The notes: a model not told the origin generated them from the sequence alone. Shown: positions 25,750 to 35,868, counted from the first letter of the stretch. The stretch: DNA of 41,298 nucleotides from Betaproteobacteria bacterium (GCA_947453825.1 CANGHN010000018.1:1-41298), one strand, 5' to 3'. Translations and numbers: made by a program.

Positions 25750-26970
25750 TTACCTCACCCCTGAATTCATTTCCAAGATTGGTTGCATCACTGCCATCAC
25801 AATACCCAACACCATCAAGCCCATCACCAATATTAATAGTGGTTCGAGCAAACTGGTAAATATTTTCGTTTTTTGTTCAGATTCAAGCTCTGCGTTCTCG
25901 GCGCCATATTTCAGCATTTCAGCCAACTTACCCGAAGCCTCTCCCGAACGAATCAAGTGAATCAGGATTGGAGAAAACACGCCTTGACTACCTAATGCCC
26001 TTGCCAAACTGGTGCCCTCGCGCAATCTCACCTCGGTTGAATCAATGGCGGCGCGTAATACCGAGTTTCCTAAGGTGCTACGGGCGCTATGCAAGGCAGT
26101 CAAAATGGGCACGTTGGCAGAAACTAACATCGCCATCGTATTGGCAAAGCGGGCTGTCTCAAATCCTAAAAGCAAGGGTCCTAAGAGCGGCAAATTGAGG
26201 AGGACACGATCGACTTTTAAGCGAATATCTTCTTTTGCAAGCGCGCGGCGCCCATAGAAAATTGCCGCAATGATGACTGCGACCAATAACCAGCCCCAAT
26301 TGACTAAGAAATCTGAGAAGGCCAAAATAAAACGGGTTGAAAATGGCAAAGCCTGCTTCGTGCTCTGAAAGACCCGTGCTATCTGTGGCACCACATAAGT
26401 CATTAAGAACAAGACAATCATGAAAGCCACGCCTGTAAGCATCACTGGGTAAGCTAATGCTCCCAGCGCTTTTTGCTTGAGCGCTTGGCGCTTTTCTAAA
26501 AACTCAGCCAATTGCGTTAAGACTTGGCCCATCTTGCCAGACTGTTCCGCCGCACCCACTACGCCCTGATAGAGGGGATCAAACGATAAGGGTTGCGCAG
26601 CAATGGCTTTAGATAGAGGCAGGCCTGCACGTAGTTCCGCAACGACTGCTTGCAGAACGGTTTTCACATGGGTTTGACTTGTTTCTTCAGCAAGCACGGA
26701 AAGTGCTTCATCAATTTGCACGCCAGAGCGCACTAAGATTGCAATCTGTTTGGTGATGAGCGCTAAATCAGCACGACTTAATGGCTTGTTCTCAGAAAAC
26801 CATTTATTCCAAAAACGCTGCTTGCCCCACTCGGTTTCTAAATCAATGATGACTGGTACGAGCTGCTTAGCCATCAGTGCTTGGCGTACTGCGCGCACGT
26901 TCTCACCTTCTACGCTACCGCGCTCACTTTTACCTGCGTAAGTTAATGCTTCAAATCGATAGCGTGGCAT
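25750..26970 (-). CDS. gspF: Type II secretion inner-membrane platform protein GspF
   Basis: A 406-residue polytopic protein, the usual length. It has two GspF/T2SSF repeats: RADLALITKQIAILVRSGVQIDEALSVLAEE (about 65-95) and the TARFANTMAMLVSANVPILTALHSAR counterpart in the second half. Three hydrophobic segments lie near 170-190, 217-240 and 375-400. The N-terminal PRYRFEALTYAGKSERGSVEG is standard. It connects the ATPase GspE to the pseudopilus. It lies 14 bp after gspE. Confidence 0.96.
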   Translation of the reverse strand: MPRYRFEALTYAGKSERGSVEGENVRAVRQALMAKQLVPVIIDLETEWGKQRFWNKWFSENKPLSRADLALITKQIAILVRSGVQIDEALSVLAEETSQTHVKTVLQAVVAELRAGLPLSKAIAAQPLSFDPLYQGVVGAAEQSGKMGQVLTQLAEFLEKRQALKQKALGALAYPVMLTGVAFMIVLFLMTYVVPQIARVFQSTKQALPFSTRFILAFSDFLVNWGWLLVAVIIAAIFYGRRALAKEDIRLKVDRVLLNLPLLGPLLLGFETARFANTMAMLVSANVPILTALHSARSTLGNSVLRAAIDSTEVRLREGTSLARALGSQGVFSPILIHLIRSGEASGKLAEMLKYGAENAELESEQKTKIFTSLLEPLLILVMGLMVLGIVMAVMQPILEMNSGVR

Positions 26971-26984
26971 AGCACATCACTGTA

Positions 26985-28421
26985 TTAGTCAATCTCAACT
27001 GTGCCGGTAACGCGCAAAATTTCTTCGGGAGTCGTTTTCCCTTGAGCAACCCAACGCTTGCCATCATCAGCAAGGGTTCGCATACCACCCTGTAAAGCTT
27101 GTTTACGAATCTCACTCTCGGGCGCATGTTGATGAATGAGTTCTCGAATCTTTTCATTGGTCGTCATGAGCTCATAGATACCAGCGCGGCCACTATAACC
27201 AGAGTCGCCACAAGTAGCACAACCTTTACCACCGCAAGCTGGGCAAGACATTCTAATTAAGCGCTGACCGAGCACGCCTAATAAAGTCGATGACAACAGA
27301 AAGGGCTCAATTCCCATATCGATTAAACGCGTCACTGCCGAAGGGGCGTCATTGGTGTGCAAAGTTGCTAATACTAAGTGGCCCGTTAAAGAAGCTTGCA
27401 CCGCAATCTGCGCGGTTTCTAAATCTCGAATCTCACCAATCATCACAATGTCGGGATCTTGACGCAAAATGGCGCGCAAGGCCCTGGCAAAGTTCATATC
27501 GATGCGAGAGTTCACTTGAGTTTGACCAATGCCATCGAGGTTGTACTCAATCGGGTCTTCCACCGTCATGATGTTATTGATCTTATTGCGCAGACGTAAT
27601 AAAGCACCATACAAAGTCGTCGTTTTACCGCTACCAGTAGGGCCTGTGACAAGAACAATGCCATGTGGGCGATGAATGAGTTGATCAAACTGATTAAAAG
27701 TATCTTCCGCCATTCCTAGGGCACGTAAATCTAGGCGATCATAGTTTTTTTCTAATAAACGCAGTACCACTCGCTCACCATGAGAGGTGGGTAGCGTGGA
27801 GACACGCACATCAATAGCTCGGCCCCCAACGCGTAGTGAAATCCGGCCATCTTGTGGCATGCGCTTTTCAGCAATATCTAAAGAGGCCATGATCTTGATA
27901 CGCGATACCAAGGCTGCATGCAGGTCACGACGCATATCAACGATGTCACGCAAATTTCCATCCACCCGAAAGCGCACTAAAGACTTACGCTCAAATGCTT
28001 CTAAGTGAATATCTGAGGCACCATCACGGCTAGCTTGCTTGAGTAAGCTATTGATCATCCGAATCACTGGCGCATCATCATTCATCTCCAGTAAATCTTC
28101 AGAGACAGGCATCTCTTGCAAGAGTCGCGAGAGATCAACAGTTTCTTCTACTTCATCTACGACTTGGGAGGCATTTAGGTCACCATCAGAGTAAGCGGCA
28201 TTGAGTGCCTCTAATACCTCTTCACTAGATTGCTCGATGCGGCGAATCGGCCCTACCAATCTAGTGATCTCTTGTAAGACCGCTAAATCTGTTAATGGAC
28301 TATGAATGAGAGCAGGCACACCCTCTTCACCATCGCTACCAGCATCATCACCAGCGGCTTTAATCAACAATATCTGATTGGCCTTGGCATAACTAAAGGG
28401 AATGCGCGGTAGATGCTGCAT
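26985..28421 (-). CDS. gspE: Type II secretion assembly ATPase GspE
   Basis: A 478-residue cytoplasmic hexameric ATPase. Walker A is GPTGSGKT (about 260-267); IMTVEDPIEY and the LRQDPDIVMIGEIRD Walker B/Asp-box region follow. A four-cysteine zinc motif, CPACGGKGCATC, lies near residue 400. I use ATG 28421 (MQHLPRIPFSYAK), the conventional family start; a TTG at 28475 would add 18 residues and overlap gspD by 32 bp. It powers pseudopilus growth through GspL and GspF. Confidence 0.95.
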   Translation of the reverse strand: MQHLPRIPFSYAKANQILLIKAAGDDAGSDGEEGVPALIHSPLTDLAVLQEITRLVGPIRRIEQSSEEVLEALNAAYSDGDLNASQVVDEVEETVDLSRLLQEMPVSEDLLEMNDDAPVIRMINSLLKQASRDGASDIHLEAFERKSLVRFRVDGNLRDIVDMRRDLHAALVSRIKIMASLDIAEKRMPQDGRISLRVGGRAIDVRVSTLPTSHGERVVLRLLEKNYDRLDLRALGMAEDTFNQFDQLIHRPHGIVLVTGPTGSGKTTTLYGALLRLRNKINNIMTVEDPIEYNLDGIGQTQVNSRIDMNFARALRAILRQDPDIVMIGEIRDLETAQIAVQASLTGHLVLATLHTNDAPSAVTRLIDMGIEPFLLSSTLLGVLGQRLIRMSCPACGGKGCATCGDSGYSGRAGIYELMTTNEKIRELIHQHAPESEIRKQALQGGMRTLADDGKRWVAQGKTTPEEILRVTGTVEID

Positions 28422-28443
28422 GATGGATTCAGTCGCTAGATCG

Positions 28444-30735
28444 TTACTGAATCGTGACAGGAACAGGAGCGCCAAATTCTGGGGCAGCTGAAGGTCGCAC
28501 CGGAATTGGCTTAGTCAAACCTGAAGAGGGCAAATTATTAGGCTTGGTAGGTGCTGGCGCAGTAGATTCTGCTGGAGCCACCGGCTTGCCAGGAGGAATC
28601 AGTGGTGGCTCAAGATCGCTAATTGTTGAGAGCTTCTCTTTAGGCAAGAGCATCGGCGCTTGCTTAAATTGAGTCTCGGTCTTTTGCAATAAATCTAGAC
28701 GATTATTGGTGATATCAGCGGTTTGATCCTTATCACGTAAGATGTAAGGGCGAATGAACACGAGCAAATTGGTTTTGGTGCGGGACTTTGCATCCGAACG
28801 AAAGAGTGCTCCAATAATCGGGATATCTTTTAAGAACGGCACGCCGTTACTGCCATCGTTGTACTTATCTTCAATCAAACCACCCAGTACAATAATCTGA
28901 CCATCGTCAACCAAGACATTAGATTCAATATTGCGCTTATTCAAAATAATGCCTGATGGGAACAAGGGATTCGCGATCGAAGACACTTCTTGATAAATCT
29001 GCATCTTCACAATTCCATTATCAGAAACCTGTGGGCGAACACGGAGTGTTAAACCTACATCCTGACGAGTAATAGTCTGAAATGGTGTCACGGTAGTGGT
29101 AGAACCAGTTTGCGCGTATGAGCCAGTAATGATCGGCACGTTTTGACCCACCACAATACGAGCCTCTTCATTATCCAAAGTGATTAAGTTTGGTGTTGAC
29201 AGAATATTCGAGCCTTGAGTCGTTGCCAAAGCAGTGACTAAGGCGGACATGCCATAAGTACCATTAAATTTGGTGAGTAATCCCAAGTTCAAACCTGGGG
29301 CGGGAGGAATGGGCACCCCAGTTTGATTGCCAGGATTGAGAATGTTATTGACGTTAGAGCCCAGACCCAAAATATTGGAGCCGATCTGGCCTTCTGAGTT
29401 TGTGAAATTGGTACCGCCAAAGCCCACGTTCTGATTACCTGATCCGACAATACCTTGCCACTGAATACCCAACTCTTCTGCATTACTAGAACTCACCTCA
29501 GCAATCAAGGATTCGATATAGACCTGAGTGCGACGACGATCTAATTGCTCAATCACATGACGCAAGTTGCGATACAAAGGTTCACTAGCAGTAATGATGA
29601 TGGAATTAGTAGCAGGCTCCGCTTGAATGATGCCGCCTGTTGTTGGATTACTAGAGCTGGTCAGCGCCGAGGTTGCTGCAGAGGAACCTGCTGCGCCCGG
29701 AGCAGTATTAGGCTGCTGAATAGCTTGTTGTGCAGCGCTGTTTGCAGGATTGTTCACACCGGTTTGACCTGGTGTAGCACCGATCTGCGCAGACAAGCTC
29801 GCATCGGCCGCTACGATGGCTCTTAAAGTTACTGCTAGCTTAGTAGCTTCCGCATTCTTTAAAGGCACTACCCAAATGTTTCCATTATTTGCTGTGGGCA
29901 CATCTAAGCGCGCTACCAATACCCGAATTTGACGAACACGTTCTGCACTAGCACCACGTACCAAAATCGAGTTACTTCTTGGCTCAGCCAAAATCATGGT
30001 TTTGAGTGCAGGTTCGTTACCGCCAGTAGAGCTGGTATCTAAAACCTTACTCAAGATAGTAGCCATATCCGTTGCAATGGCGTACTGCAGCTTAATACTT
30101 TGCACATCACTGGTGATTGGTGCATCAATTGACTCAATCAATTGCCCAATACGCTGAATATTACTAGCGTAATCCGTGATCACAATCGTATTGTTACCAG
30201 GATAGGCATTGATAGTGTTGTTGGGTGAGACTAAAGGACGCAGAACGGGTAACAAATTATTAGCAGACTCATAATTGAGTTTGAAAACACGAGTAATGAT
30301 CTGATCACCCTCTTGTTTGCTCTTGCCAGTCGATACTGAGTTACTAATTAACTTGGCATCTGCCTCTGGGACAACGCGATACACACCATTGACGTCAACC
30401 AAGGCAAAACCTGAAGTACGCAAAGCGGTTGAGAAAGCATCAATTGCTTTTGATTTACTCAGCGGCCTATTGCTAATGAGATTAATAGTGCCCTTGACTT
30501 TAGGGTCGACCAAAATGGTTTGTCCAGTTGCTTTAGCTAGCACACTAGCAACTGACTCAATATCCGCATTAGAAAACGATAAAGTTACACTCGCTTCATC
30601 TGGTACAGCCATATTAGGATTGTTTTGGGCGTATACCACTGGCAAGAAAACGTTCTGACCCATGATGCACGCGATCACAAACTGTGCAAATCGCTTTTGC
30701 AGATTTTTCTGTAGGTGGTTCAACGCTTTTTGCAT
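28444..30735 (-). CDS. gspD: Type II secretion outer-membrane secretin GspD
   Basis: A 763-residue secretin. The signal peptide ends about residue 36 (VVYAQ). N0 to N3 domains occupy about 45-440. The last of them carries a Gly/Ser/Ala/Gln-rich insert, common in GspD. The secretin core follows, with QVYIESLIAEVSSSNAEELGIQWQG and the VPFLKDIPIIGALFRSD signature (about 645-661). The tail beyond about 705 is rich in proline and ends PVPVTIQ, and may hold a pilotin-binding part. The protein forms the outer-membrane channel. It lies between gspN and gspE. Confidence 0.96.
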   Translation of the reverse strand: MQKALNHLQKNLQKRFAQFVIACIMGQNVFLPVVYAQNNPNMAVPDEASVTLSFSNADIESVASVLAKATGQTILVDPKVKGTINLISNRPLSKSKAIDAFSTALRTSGFALVDVNGVYRVVPEADAKLISNSVSTGKSKQEGDQIITRVFKLNYESANNLLPVLRPLVSPNNTINAYPGNNTIVITDYASNIQRIGQLIESIDAPITSDVQSIKLQYAIATDMATILSKVLDTSSTGGNEPALKTMILAEPRSNSILVRGASAERVRQIRVLVARLDVPTANNGNIWVVPLKNAEATKLAVTLRAIVAADASLSAQIGATPGQTGVNNPANSAAQQAIQQPNTAPGAAGSSAATSALTSSSNPTTGGIIQAEPATNSIIITASEPLYRNLRHVIEQLDRRRTQVYIESLIAEVSSSNAEELGIQWQGIVGSGNQNVGFGGTNFTNSEGQIGSNILGLGSNVNNILNPGNQTGVPIPPAPGLNLGLLTKFNGTYGMSALVTALATTQGSNILSTPNLITLDNEEARIVVGQNVPIITGSYAQTGSTTTVTPFQTITRQDVGLTLRVRPQVSDNGIVKMQIYQEVSSIANPLFPSGIILNKRNIESNVLVDDGQIIVLGGLIEDKYNDGSNGVPFLKDIPIIGALFRSDAKSRTKTNLLVFIRPYILRDKDQTADITNNRLDLLQKTETQFKQAPMLLPKEKLSTISDLEPPLIPPGKPVAPAESTAPAPTKPNNLPSSGLTKPIPVRPSAAPEFGAPVPVTIQ

Positions 30736-30764
30736 ACTGATTTTTCTAATTACTGCAATTCCAT

Positions 30765-31589
30765 TTAAAACTTCAGGCGATACGCATCGCCATCTTTTTT
30801 ACCCAATAAAGACAATAAACCCACTAAAGATTCTTGGGCCTCTGGTGAAGCACTAGCCTCCCCAGAAAAATGCATGCCCGCCTTTGTATCTCCCTGCCCT
30901 CTTAATAATAGCGGGCCACTAGTTGTTGATACATTCCAATTGAGGCCATCATCTCCAATATTGGCCAAAATCTCATATGCACCAAGCGGCTTTACAGGGC
31001 TAATAGGGCTACTCAAGTTATTAATAATAATTCGAATTACCCCTGAAAAACCGCCTTTGGGATTACCATTAGACCCTATTGCGGATCCTGCCCCCAGTAA
31101 ACCCGGCAAATTGAGATCCGTCCAGCGACCGATCAACTCGCCCCTGGGGCGCAAGGTACTCCAAGGGTTGCCTAAACCTTCCAAGATATTGGCCGGTAGC
31201 TTAATTTCATTGGCGGCAATCTGGGTTTTTTTGAGTGCCCATTCAATCACCTGAGACTTATCTAAAGCTGCATACCGAATCTCAGTTCCACAGCTTAATG
31301 AAGTGATTTTGCAGGTGCTCACCCACTGAAAGCGCTCAGTCACTGCAGCGGGTGGACGACAGCCCCCTTCAGCCGCATTAGCCTCAGAAAATCCCAGTGC
31401 AGCACTCCCCTCCCAAATGGTTCCAGTGGGTTGCTGCAAGATAACGCGGCAATTAGTTTGCGAAGCTAAGACGCCACTCACCCAACTAACAGGCAATTGA
31501 CGAATGATCACTAGCAAACAAGCGAGTAATAAAACAACCCAAAATAATTTAGGCAGTTTGGGATAACTTAAATCGAGTACGAGTTTCAT
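30765..31589 (-). CDS. gspN: Type II secretion protein GspN
   Basis: A 274-residue protein. ATG 31589 gives MKLVLDLSYPKLPKLFWVVLLLACLLVIIR, a basic cytoplasmic start plus one membrane helix. A longer frame from 31727 would overlap gspM and is rejected. The remainder is periplasmic, with LPVSWVSGVLASQTNCRVILQQPTGTIWEG typical of T2SSN. GspN is not universal in type II systems and its function is poorly known. It starts 10 bp after gspM and is followed by gspD. Confidence 0.87.
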   Translation of the reverse strand: MKLVLDLSYPKLPKLFWVVLLLACLLVIIRQLPVSWVSGVLASQTNCRVILQQPTGTIWEGSAALGFSEANAAEGGCRPPAAVTERFQWVSTCKITSLSCGTEIRYAALDKSQVIEWALKKTQIAANEIKLPANILEGLGNPWSTLRPRGELIGRWTDLNLPGLLGAGSAIGSNGNPKGGFSGVIRIIINNLSSPISPVKPLGAYEILANIGDDGLNWNVSTTSGPLLLRGQGDTKAGMHFSGEASASPEAQESLVGLLSLLGKKDGDAYRLKF

Positions 31590-31599
31590 GACAGGCAGC

Positions 31600-32319
31600 T
31601 CATCGAGAGGCTCCCAGTTGACTGCCCTGCTGCAGCAAATTACCACTGACGTTGACCATGCCTGGGCCAGAACCGGCGATGACTTTGAGCTCTTGAGGAT
31701 ATAGGCGCCAGGTAACACGTAATTCATCTAGAGCATCGAGTAATACTGAGAACATGACATCGCTTGCCTGAAACTCAATACGTGGCGGGTTATCCGTCGT
31801 TAAGCGCAATAGATTTGACTTTAAGCCTCGTACAGTCAAGGCATTACGAATCTTTTGCAACTCGATCTCATCTAACTGACCAACAGTTGACGGTACATTA
31901 GATACAACGCTATAAGACGACTGTCCTGAGGTGGCAGCTGATTTAGCTTGCTTGATCAAACTTTGGAGTTGTGACCACTGTACGGGTCGCATTTCTAATT
32001 GATCTTGTACTTTTTGACTATAAGGTGCAATGACTAAAGCATTGACTATGAGTAGCAATCCGATCAATAACAAGATCACCAAGGCATTACGCTGACGCAT
32101 TGCAAATGCTAGCGCCAGTTGCGGTAAACGCTCCAACTCCAATAATGCTCTACCAGACGCTGCGGATGTATTAGCCGTTTTAGATTGAGCTAATTTTTCT
32201 TGCAGAAGTTTGGGTAAAGACTTGATATTCTTTAAATCTTGCAAGGAATAATCTTTGCTCAATAAGGCTTTGACCTTCTTCAAGAAAGTGATGAGTTTTT
32301 CTGAGAACTGATCACTCAT
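31600..32319 (-). CDS. gspM: Type II secretion inner-membrane protein GspM
   Basis: A 239-residue bitopic protein. It is longer than most GspM proteins because of a cytoplasmic N-terminal extension of about 85 residues rich in Lys and Leu. A single membrane helix (about 78-97, LVILLLIGLLLIVNALVIA) is followed by a periplasmic ferredoxin-like domain that binds GspL. The ATG overlaps the gspL stop (ATGA). Sequence conservation in this family is low, so the call leans on gene order and topology. Confidence 0.87.
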   Translation of the reverse strand: MSDQFSEKLITFLKKVKALLSKDYSLQDLKNIKSLPKLLQEKLAQSKTANTSAASGRALLELERLPQLALAFAMRQRNALVILLLIGLLLIVNALVIAPYSQKVQDQLEMRPVQWSQLQSLIKQAKSAATSGQSSYSVVSNVPSTVGQLDEIELQKIRNALTVRGLKSNLLRLTTDNPPRIEFQASDVMFSVLLDALDELRVTWRLYPQELKVIAGSGPGMVNVSGNLLQQGSQLGASR

Positions 32320-33695
32320 AAGCCGCCCCCTAAACCAGCATAAGGTTCCAAGCGATAACGATTTGGTCCTTGCGGTGTCACTACTAATCCTAATGAGCGG
32401 GCTTTCTGCACTACGACAGCAGAACCTGGGGGCAGGCTACCGGGCTTGAATTCAAAATCAATGCGATAGCCATCGTAATCTAGGCTTTGCAGGACTTCAG
32501 GTCCAAAAACGGCTTTGAGTTGTTGAAGCTTGGCAGCCATCGGACCAAAGTCAGCATCAGAGACTAAGCCTTGACGACGCTGGTCTTGTGTCACTTGTTT
32601 TGTAAACGCAGTAATCACTGCATTGGAAGACAGCTTGCCAGCCCCATTCTCAACATTGAGTTTGGCAACAGATGCCGGTGTTAAAGATTGCGCTGCTAAG
32701 ACTTCCATTTGATTGGTCCAGCGCCAGTTATCCAATACGAGCCAAGCCAGATGCAAACCGTAACCTGCTACAACACTGATGACAAAATATTTTACCCAGC
32801 GCACAGGCTGACGCCATACTAAGGGATCAGACCAAGTGGCACCCGCTTTGGCAGATAAAGTAGCATCTTTGGGTTTACGTTTAAATAGCTGGGTAAGACC
32901 TAAGCCAGCAGCACTAGTTGGGCGCTTAAAAGTCTTTGGTAATAAGTTCAGAGAAAAATGGGCTGCCTTACTAGAAGTGTTCTCTTGTAAAAATTGCAAT
33001 GCGCCTGGCAAGACTAGATCCCATGACAGTTCTTGCGCCTGTGTACCTATCAAACTCTGAGGGAGTGTTGGTGCACCAGCAGAAGAATCGACTTGTCCCA
33101 CTACACGCTCAAGCCAGGCTAGTCCTAATTGCTCACTGCTACGTACGGTCACTAGCAGATTGTTATCAAGTTGTTGGTACGCTACCGAGCGCTCACCATC
33201 AGCAGGTACTGGCAATGCAAAACATTCCGGAATGAGGCGCACGCGCTGACTAATTAAACTCTCTAATTGTTTACACAGCCAAGCAAACCAAGTGCGATCG
33301 ATCAGCGCAATAACTCTTTGGACTGCAGGCTTACCAGGCACCGGAGGCAATGCCTGAACTGCGAGCGATTGCGCTCCAGTCAGAACGTATTCTTCAATCA
33401 GATTGGGTAATATTTGCGCTAGTTTTTTAGCATTTGCCAAGGGTACTTTTGCTTCAATCAAGCGTACATCGATAGTGGGTAGCAGGACTAAGACTTCATC
33501 TGCGTAAGGCATAGACTCCGTAGTACCCACACCAAACTGTGGTGCAGCACTATCTAGCTGATGTTCATCTGGAACATAGCACCACTCAAAACGCTCAGCA
33601 TCTGCTAAATCTTGCTCATCGCGCGTAGTCCCGCCTGAAGAACCAGCGGCTCCAAGTAATGGCTTTAGAGGACAACGAACAATTAATAAACTCAA
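32316..33695 (-). CDS. gspL: Type II secretion protein GspL
   Basis: A 459-residue protein with a cytoplasmic actin-like domain (about 1-270) that docks GspE, one membrane helix (about 315-335, YFVISVVAGYGLHLAWLVLD) and a periplasmic domain. LLPTIDVRLIEAKVPLANAKKLAQILPNLIEEYVL is the characteristic GspL block. The start is TTG (33693-33695), giving MSLLIVRCP; no nearby ATG keeps the family N-terminus. It overlaps gspM by 4 bp. Confidence 0.92.
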   Translation of the reverse strand: MSLLIVRCPLKPLLGAAGSSGGTTRDEQDLADAERFEWCYVPDEHQLDSAAPQFGVGTTESMPYADEVLVLLPTIDVRLIEAKVPLANAKKLAQILPNLIEEYVLTGAQSLAVQALPPVPGKPAVQRVIALIDRTWFAWLCKQLESLISQRVRLIPECFALPVPADGERSVAYQQLDNNLLVTVRSSEQLGLAWLERVVGQVDSSAGAPTLPQSLIGTQAQELSWDLVLPGALQFLQENTSSKAAHFSLNLLPKTFKRPTSAAGLGLTQLFKRKPKDATLSAKAGATWSDPLVWRQPVRWVKYFVISVVAGYGLHLAWLVLDNWRWTNQMEVLAAQSLTPASVAKLNVENGAGKLSSNAVITAFTKQVTQDQRRQGLVSDADFGPMAAKLQQLKAVFGPEVLQSLDYDGYRIDFEFKPGSLPPGSAVVVQKARSLGLVVTPQGPNRYRLEPYAGLGGGL

Positions 33696-33734
33696 AACAG
33701 ATTCTTTATGTTGTATTTGCTATTTAGTACAGAC

Positions 33735-34688
33735 TTATTCAAAAGCCATTTTTCCAGTGCGATTCCAAATCACTTGTGTGAAATTGCCACTAGGTAATGG
33801 AGTTTGCGACCTCTCAATTAAGGCAGTGCTCACAAATATACCTCGTCCCATACGGATTTCTGATCGTGCCAGCCAATATTGTGAACGCACCTGTACCAAG
33901 GCGGTATCAAGCGTTACCCCCTGGTTGGCGCCTAATCTATTTAATAGTGAGGTGATTTCATCGACACTTTTAAAAGGGGTAGCCGTACGCTGCTGGACAA
34001 AGCCTCCTGCCGCCGTCCTAGAGAGCCCCGGGATGGCTGCCATCAGGACCTCGGGAGGGGCTGTATTGACGTTCACGGGGGTAGGTAGGGGCAAAACACT
34101 GGCAAAAGGCCGAATTTGCTCCAAGATCAATGCGCTATAAAAAGGTAGGCGCATTAAACCATCCAAATCGGATAAGGGCATATCACTGATCAAGGCGGCT
34201 TGGGCAGTTTGCTGGGCAAGGCCTTTATCCAAACCTATAGCCTCTAATAAACGGCCATACTCTTGAACCCCAGAATTATTGATCGTCCTAAAGTCCTTAT
34301 CCCATAAATTGCTTAAATTGAACTGACTTTGGGCATCGACTATTTGACCCTGTAAGGTCACTGTTGCAATCTCATCAGGCACATCGACGTTCTTTAAAAA
34401 ATCTGCAATTTTGCCATCAGCTAGCGGTAATGCCCACGCCTCACCTAAATGATCGATCTGACTTGTGCGCTGATCTTCCACTAATACCAAACGGGCAAAA
34501 TCTAATGCAGCGCGTTGCAACCACTGCGCTTGCACACGATCGCGTGCGTTCTCAAGTGTGCGCACTGCAATTTGTTGACGCCACATTAAGCCTGCGAGCA
34601 AAACAGCAGCAACCCCAACGACGACTAAGGCTGTGACGGTTGCCGAACCTCGGTCTCTAGAAAGCAAGGGGGAAGATAAGAAACGCAT
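33735..34688 (-). CDS. gspK: Type II secretion minor pseudopilin GspK
   Basis: A 317-residue minor pseudopilin. ATG 34688 overlaps the gspJ stop (TAATG), and the leader MRFLSSPLLSRDRGSATVTALVVVGVAAVLLAG shows the prepilin cleavage site at RG/SATVTAL. The start at 34751 lies inside gspJ and is unlikely. GspK has the expected large alpha domain; LPTPVNVNTAPPEVLMAAIPGL is a family hallmark. It caps the pseudopilus tip with GspI and GspJ. Confidence 0.94.
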   Translation of the reverse strand: MRFLSSPLLSRDRGSATVTALVVVGVAAVLLAGLMWRQQIAVRTLENARDRVQAQWLQRAALDFARLVLVEDQRTSQIDHLGEAWALPLADGKIADFLKNVDVPDEIATVTLQGQIVDAQSQFNLSNLWDKDFRTINNSGVQEYGRLLEAIGLDKGLAQQTAQAALISDMPLSDLDGLMRLPFYSALILEQIRPFASVLPLPTPVNVNTAPPEVLMAAIPGLSRTAAGGFVQQRTATPFKSVDEITSLLNRLGANQGVTLDTALVQVRSQYWLARSEIRMGRGIFVSTALIERSQTPLPSGNFTQVIWNRTGKMAFE

Positions 34689-35452
34689 TACAGTGCACCC
34701 CCTAATAAACAAGAGCGCGTAATGGGTAATGCAATATCTTTTAACCACCACTGCATCACAATGCCTTGTTGTGTAGGCAAGAGATTATTAACAGTCACTG
34801 GTGGCATTGGTGCTACAGGTGTATTGGGTGCTGGCGTTGGCGTACCTGTAGCTGGAGGCAAACTACCTGTTCCGCTGGCGCTGATACCACCACCACCTGC
34901 ACCACTCGTAGCCAAGGTTTGTAATGCAAATGTTTGGCGCACCACCATAGGCACATCTAGGCTGACCAAGAGATCGCCAGAACTTAAGTCTGGATCACGC
35001 GAGATCGAAAGCCAGAGTACTGCTGCTTCATTTCTTTGCAAGAGGGGTCTACTAGTCCAGCGCTGCAAACCTGCAGGACCCATGCCATAACCAGCAATCA
35101 GCCAAGCATCAAGGTTGTCTGCACGATAGCGCCGCAAGAACCAAATATTTTTAGAGCCTGCTGCAATGGCCGATACTGCACTAGCGCTAGCTGAGCTAGA
35201 GACAGCGCTTGCTAAACTGCTAATCTCATCGCGTCCTAATACAGATTGGCAATCACGCTCAAACTGTTGCACAAGCTGGGTGTAATTTGCATCTTGATTT
35301 GCGCGGCGATCAATGATTTCTCGACCACGAATCATGGCATCCATACCGCGCCAAGCCATTAAACCTACTAAAGCCATAATAGCGAGCGCCACTATTACTT
35401 CTAGCAGGGCAAAGCCTGCTTGCCGGGAATGATGAAGATAGCTTTTGCTCAC
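34688..35452 (-). CDS. gspJ: Type II secretion minor pseudopilin GspJ
   Basis: A 254-residue pseudopilin with leader and cleavage site HHSRQAG/FALLEVIVALAIMALVGLMAW, with Glu at +5. The globular part has two low-complexity insertions: an Ala/Ser run (about 85-100, SSLASAVSSSASASAVSA) and a Gly/Pro/Thr-rich stretch (about 196-228). The latter makes the protein longer than the usual 190-220 residues. It overlaps both gspI (ATGA-type) and gspK (TAATG). Confidence 0.93.
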   Translation of the reverse strand: MSKSYLHHSRQAGFALLEVIVALAIMALVGLMAWRGMDAMIRGREIIDRRANQDANYTQLVQQFERDCQSVLGRDEISSLASAVSSSASASAVSAIAAGSKNIWFLRRYRADNLDAWLIAGYGMGPAGLQRWTSRPLLQRNEAAVLWLSISRDPDLSSGDLLVSLDVPMVVRQTFALQTLATSGAGGGGISASGTGSLPPATGTPTPAPNTPVAPMPPVTVNNLLPTQQGIVMQWWLKDIALPITRSCLLGGAL

Positions 35453-35868
35453 ATCACACCGCCAGACGGATTAGAGACGACCGTGGTTAACCAAGCCAAG
35501 CGTGGGCCCGCAGCCACAGTAGCGCTATCGGGGTTCGATAGATAGACTGTGATTTCAACTCTTCTAAAAGCTGGGTTAGGAGTGCTCAACACTTTACGCT
35601 GACAGACAAAGACGTAATTGGCTTGCGGGCAATTAAAGCTGCTCACACCAAGCTCAGGCCAAGCACGAGCCATCCGTAAATCCATGAGTACATTATCTGC
35701 ACTCCATAGCGCCATCGTGCGCTGTGAAACTGCTAGCTGCGTGTCAGTACCATTAGCAATTGCGCGTAGTCCCGCAATTAAAGCAATGCTCAGCACTGCT
35801 AATCCCACTAAGACTTCAATCAGCGCAAAGCCATTGCGTGCAGAAGATTTAAATAGAATGCGTTTCAT
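35449..35868 (-). CDS. gspI: Type II secretion minor pseudopilin GspI
   Basis: A 139-residue pseudopilin. ATG 35868 overlaps the gspH stop (ATGA); the ATG at 35886 lies further inside gspH. The leader MKRILFKSSARNG/FALIEVLVGLAVLSIALIAGL contains the prepilin cleavage site with Glu at +5. Two cysteines in the globular region (NCPQANYVFVC) could form a disulfide. GspI nucleates the pseudopilus tip with GspJ and GspK. Confidence 0.93.
   Translation of the reverse strand: MKRILFKSSARNGFALIEVLVGLAVLSIALIAGLRAIANGTDTQLAVSQRTMALWSADNVLMDLRMARAWPELGVSSFNCPQANYVFVCQRKVLSTPNPAFRRVEITVYLSNPDSATVAAGPRLAWLTTVVSNPSGGVM

Noticed and set aside
28454..28672. A 72-codon plus-strand frame rich in Gly and Ala.
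   Set aside because: It is the antisense image of the proline-rich GspD tail; composition explains the open frame.
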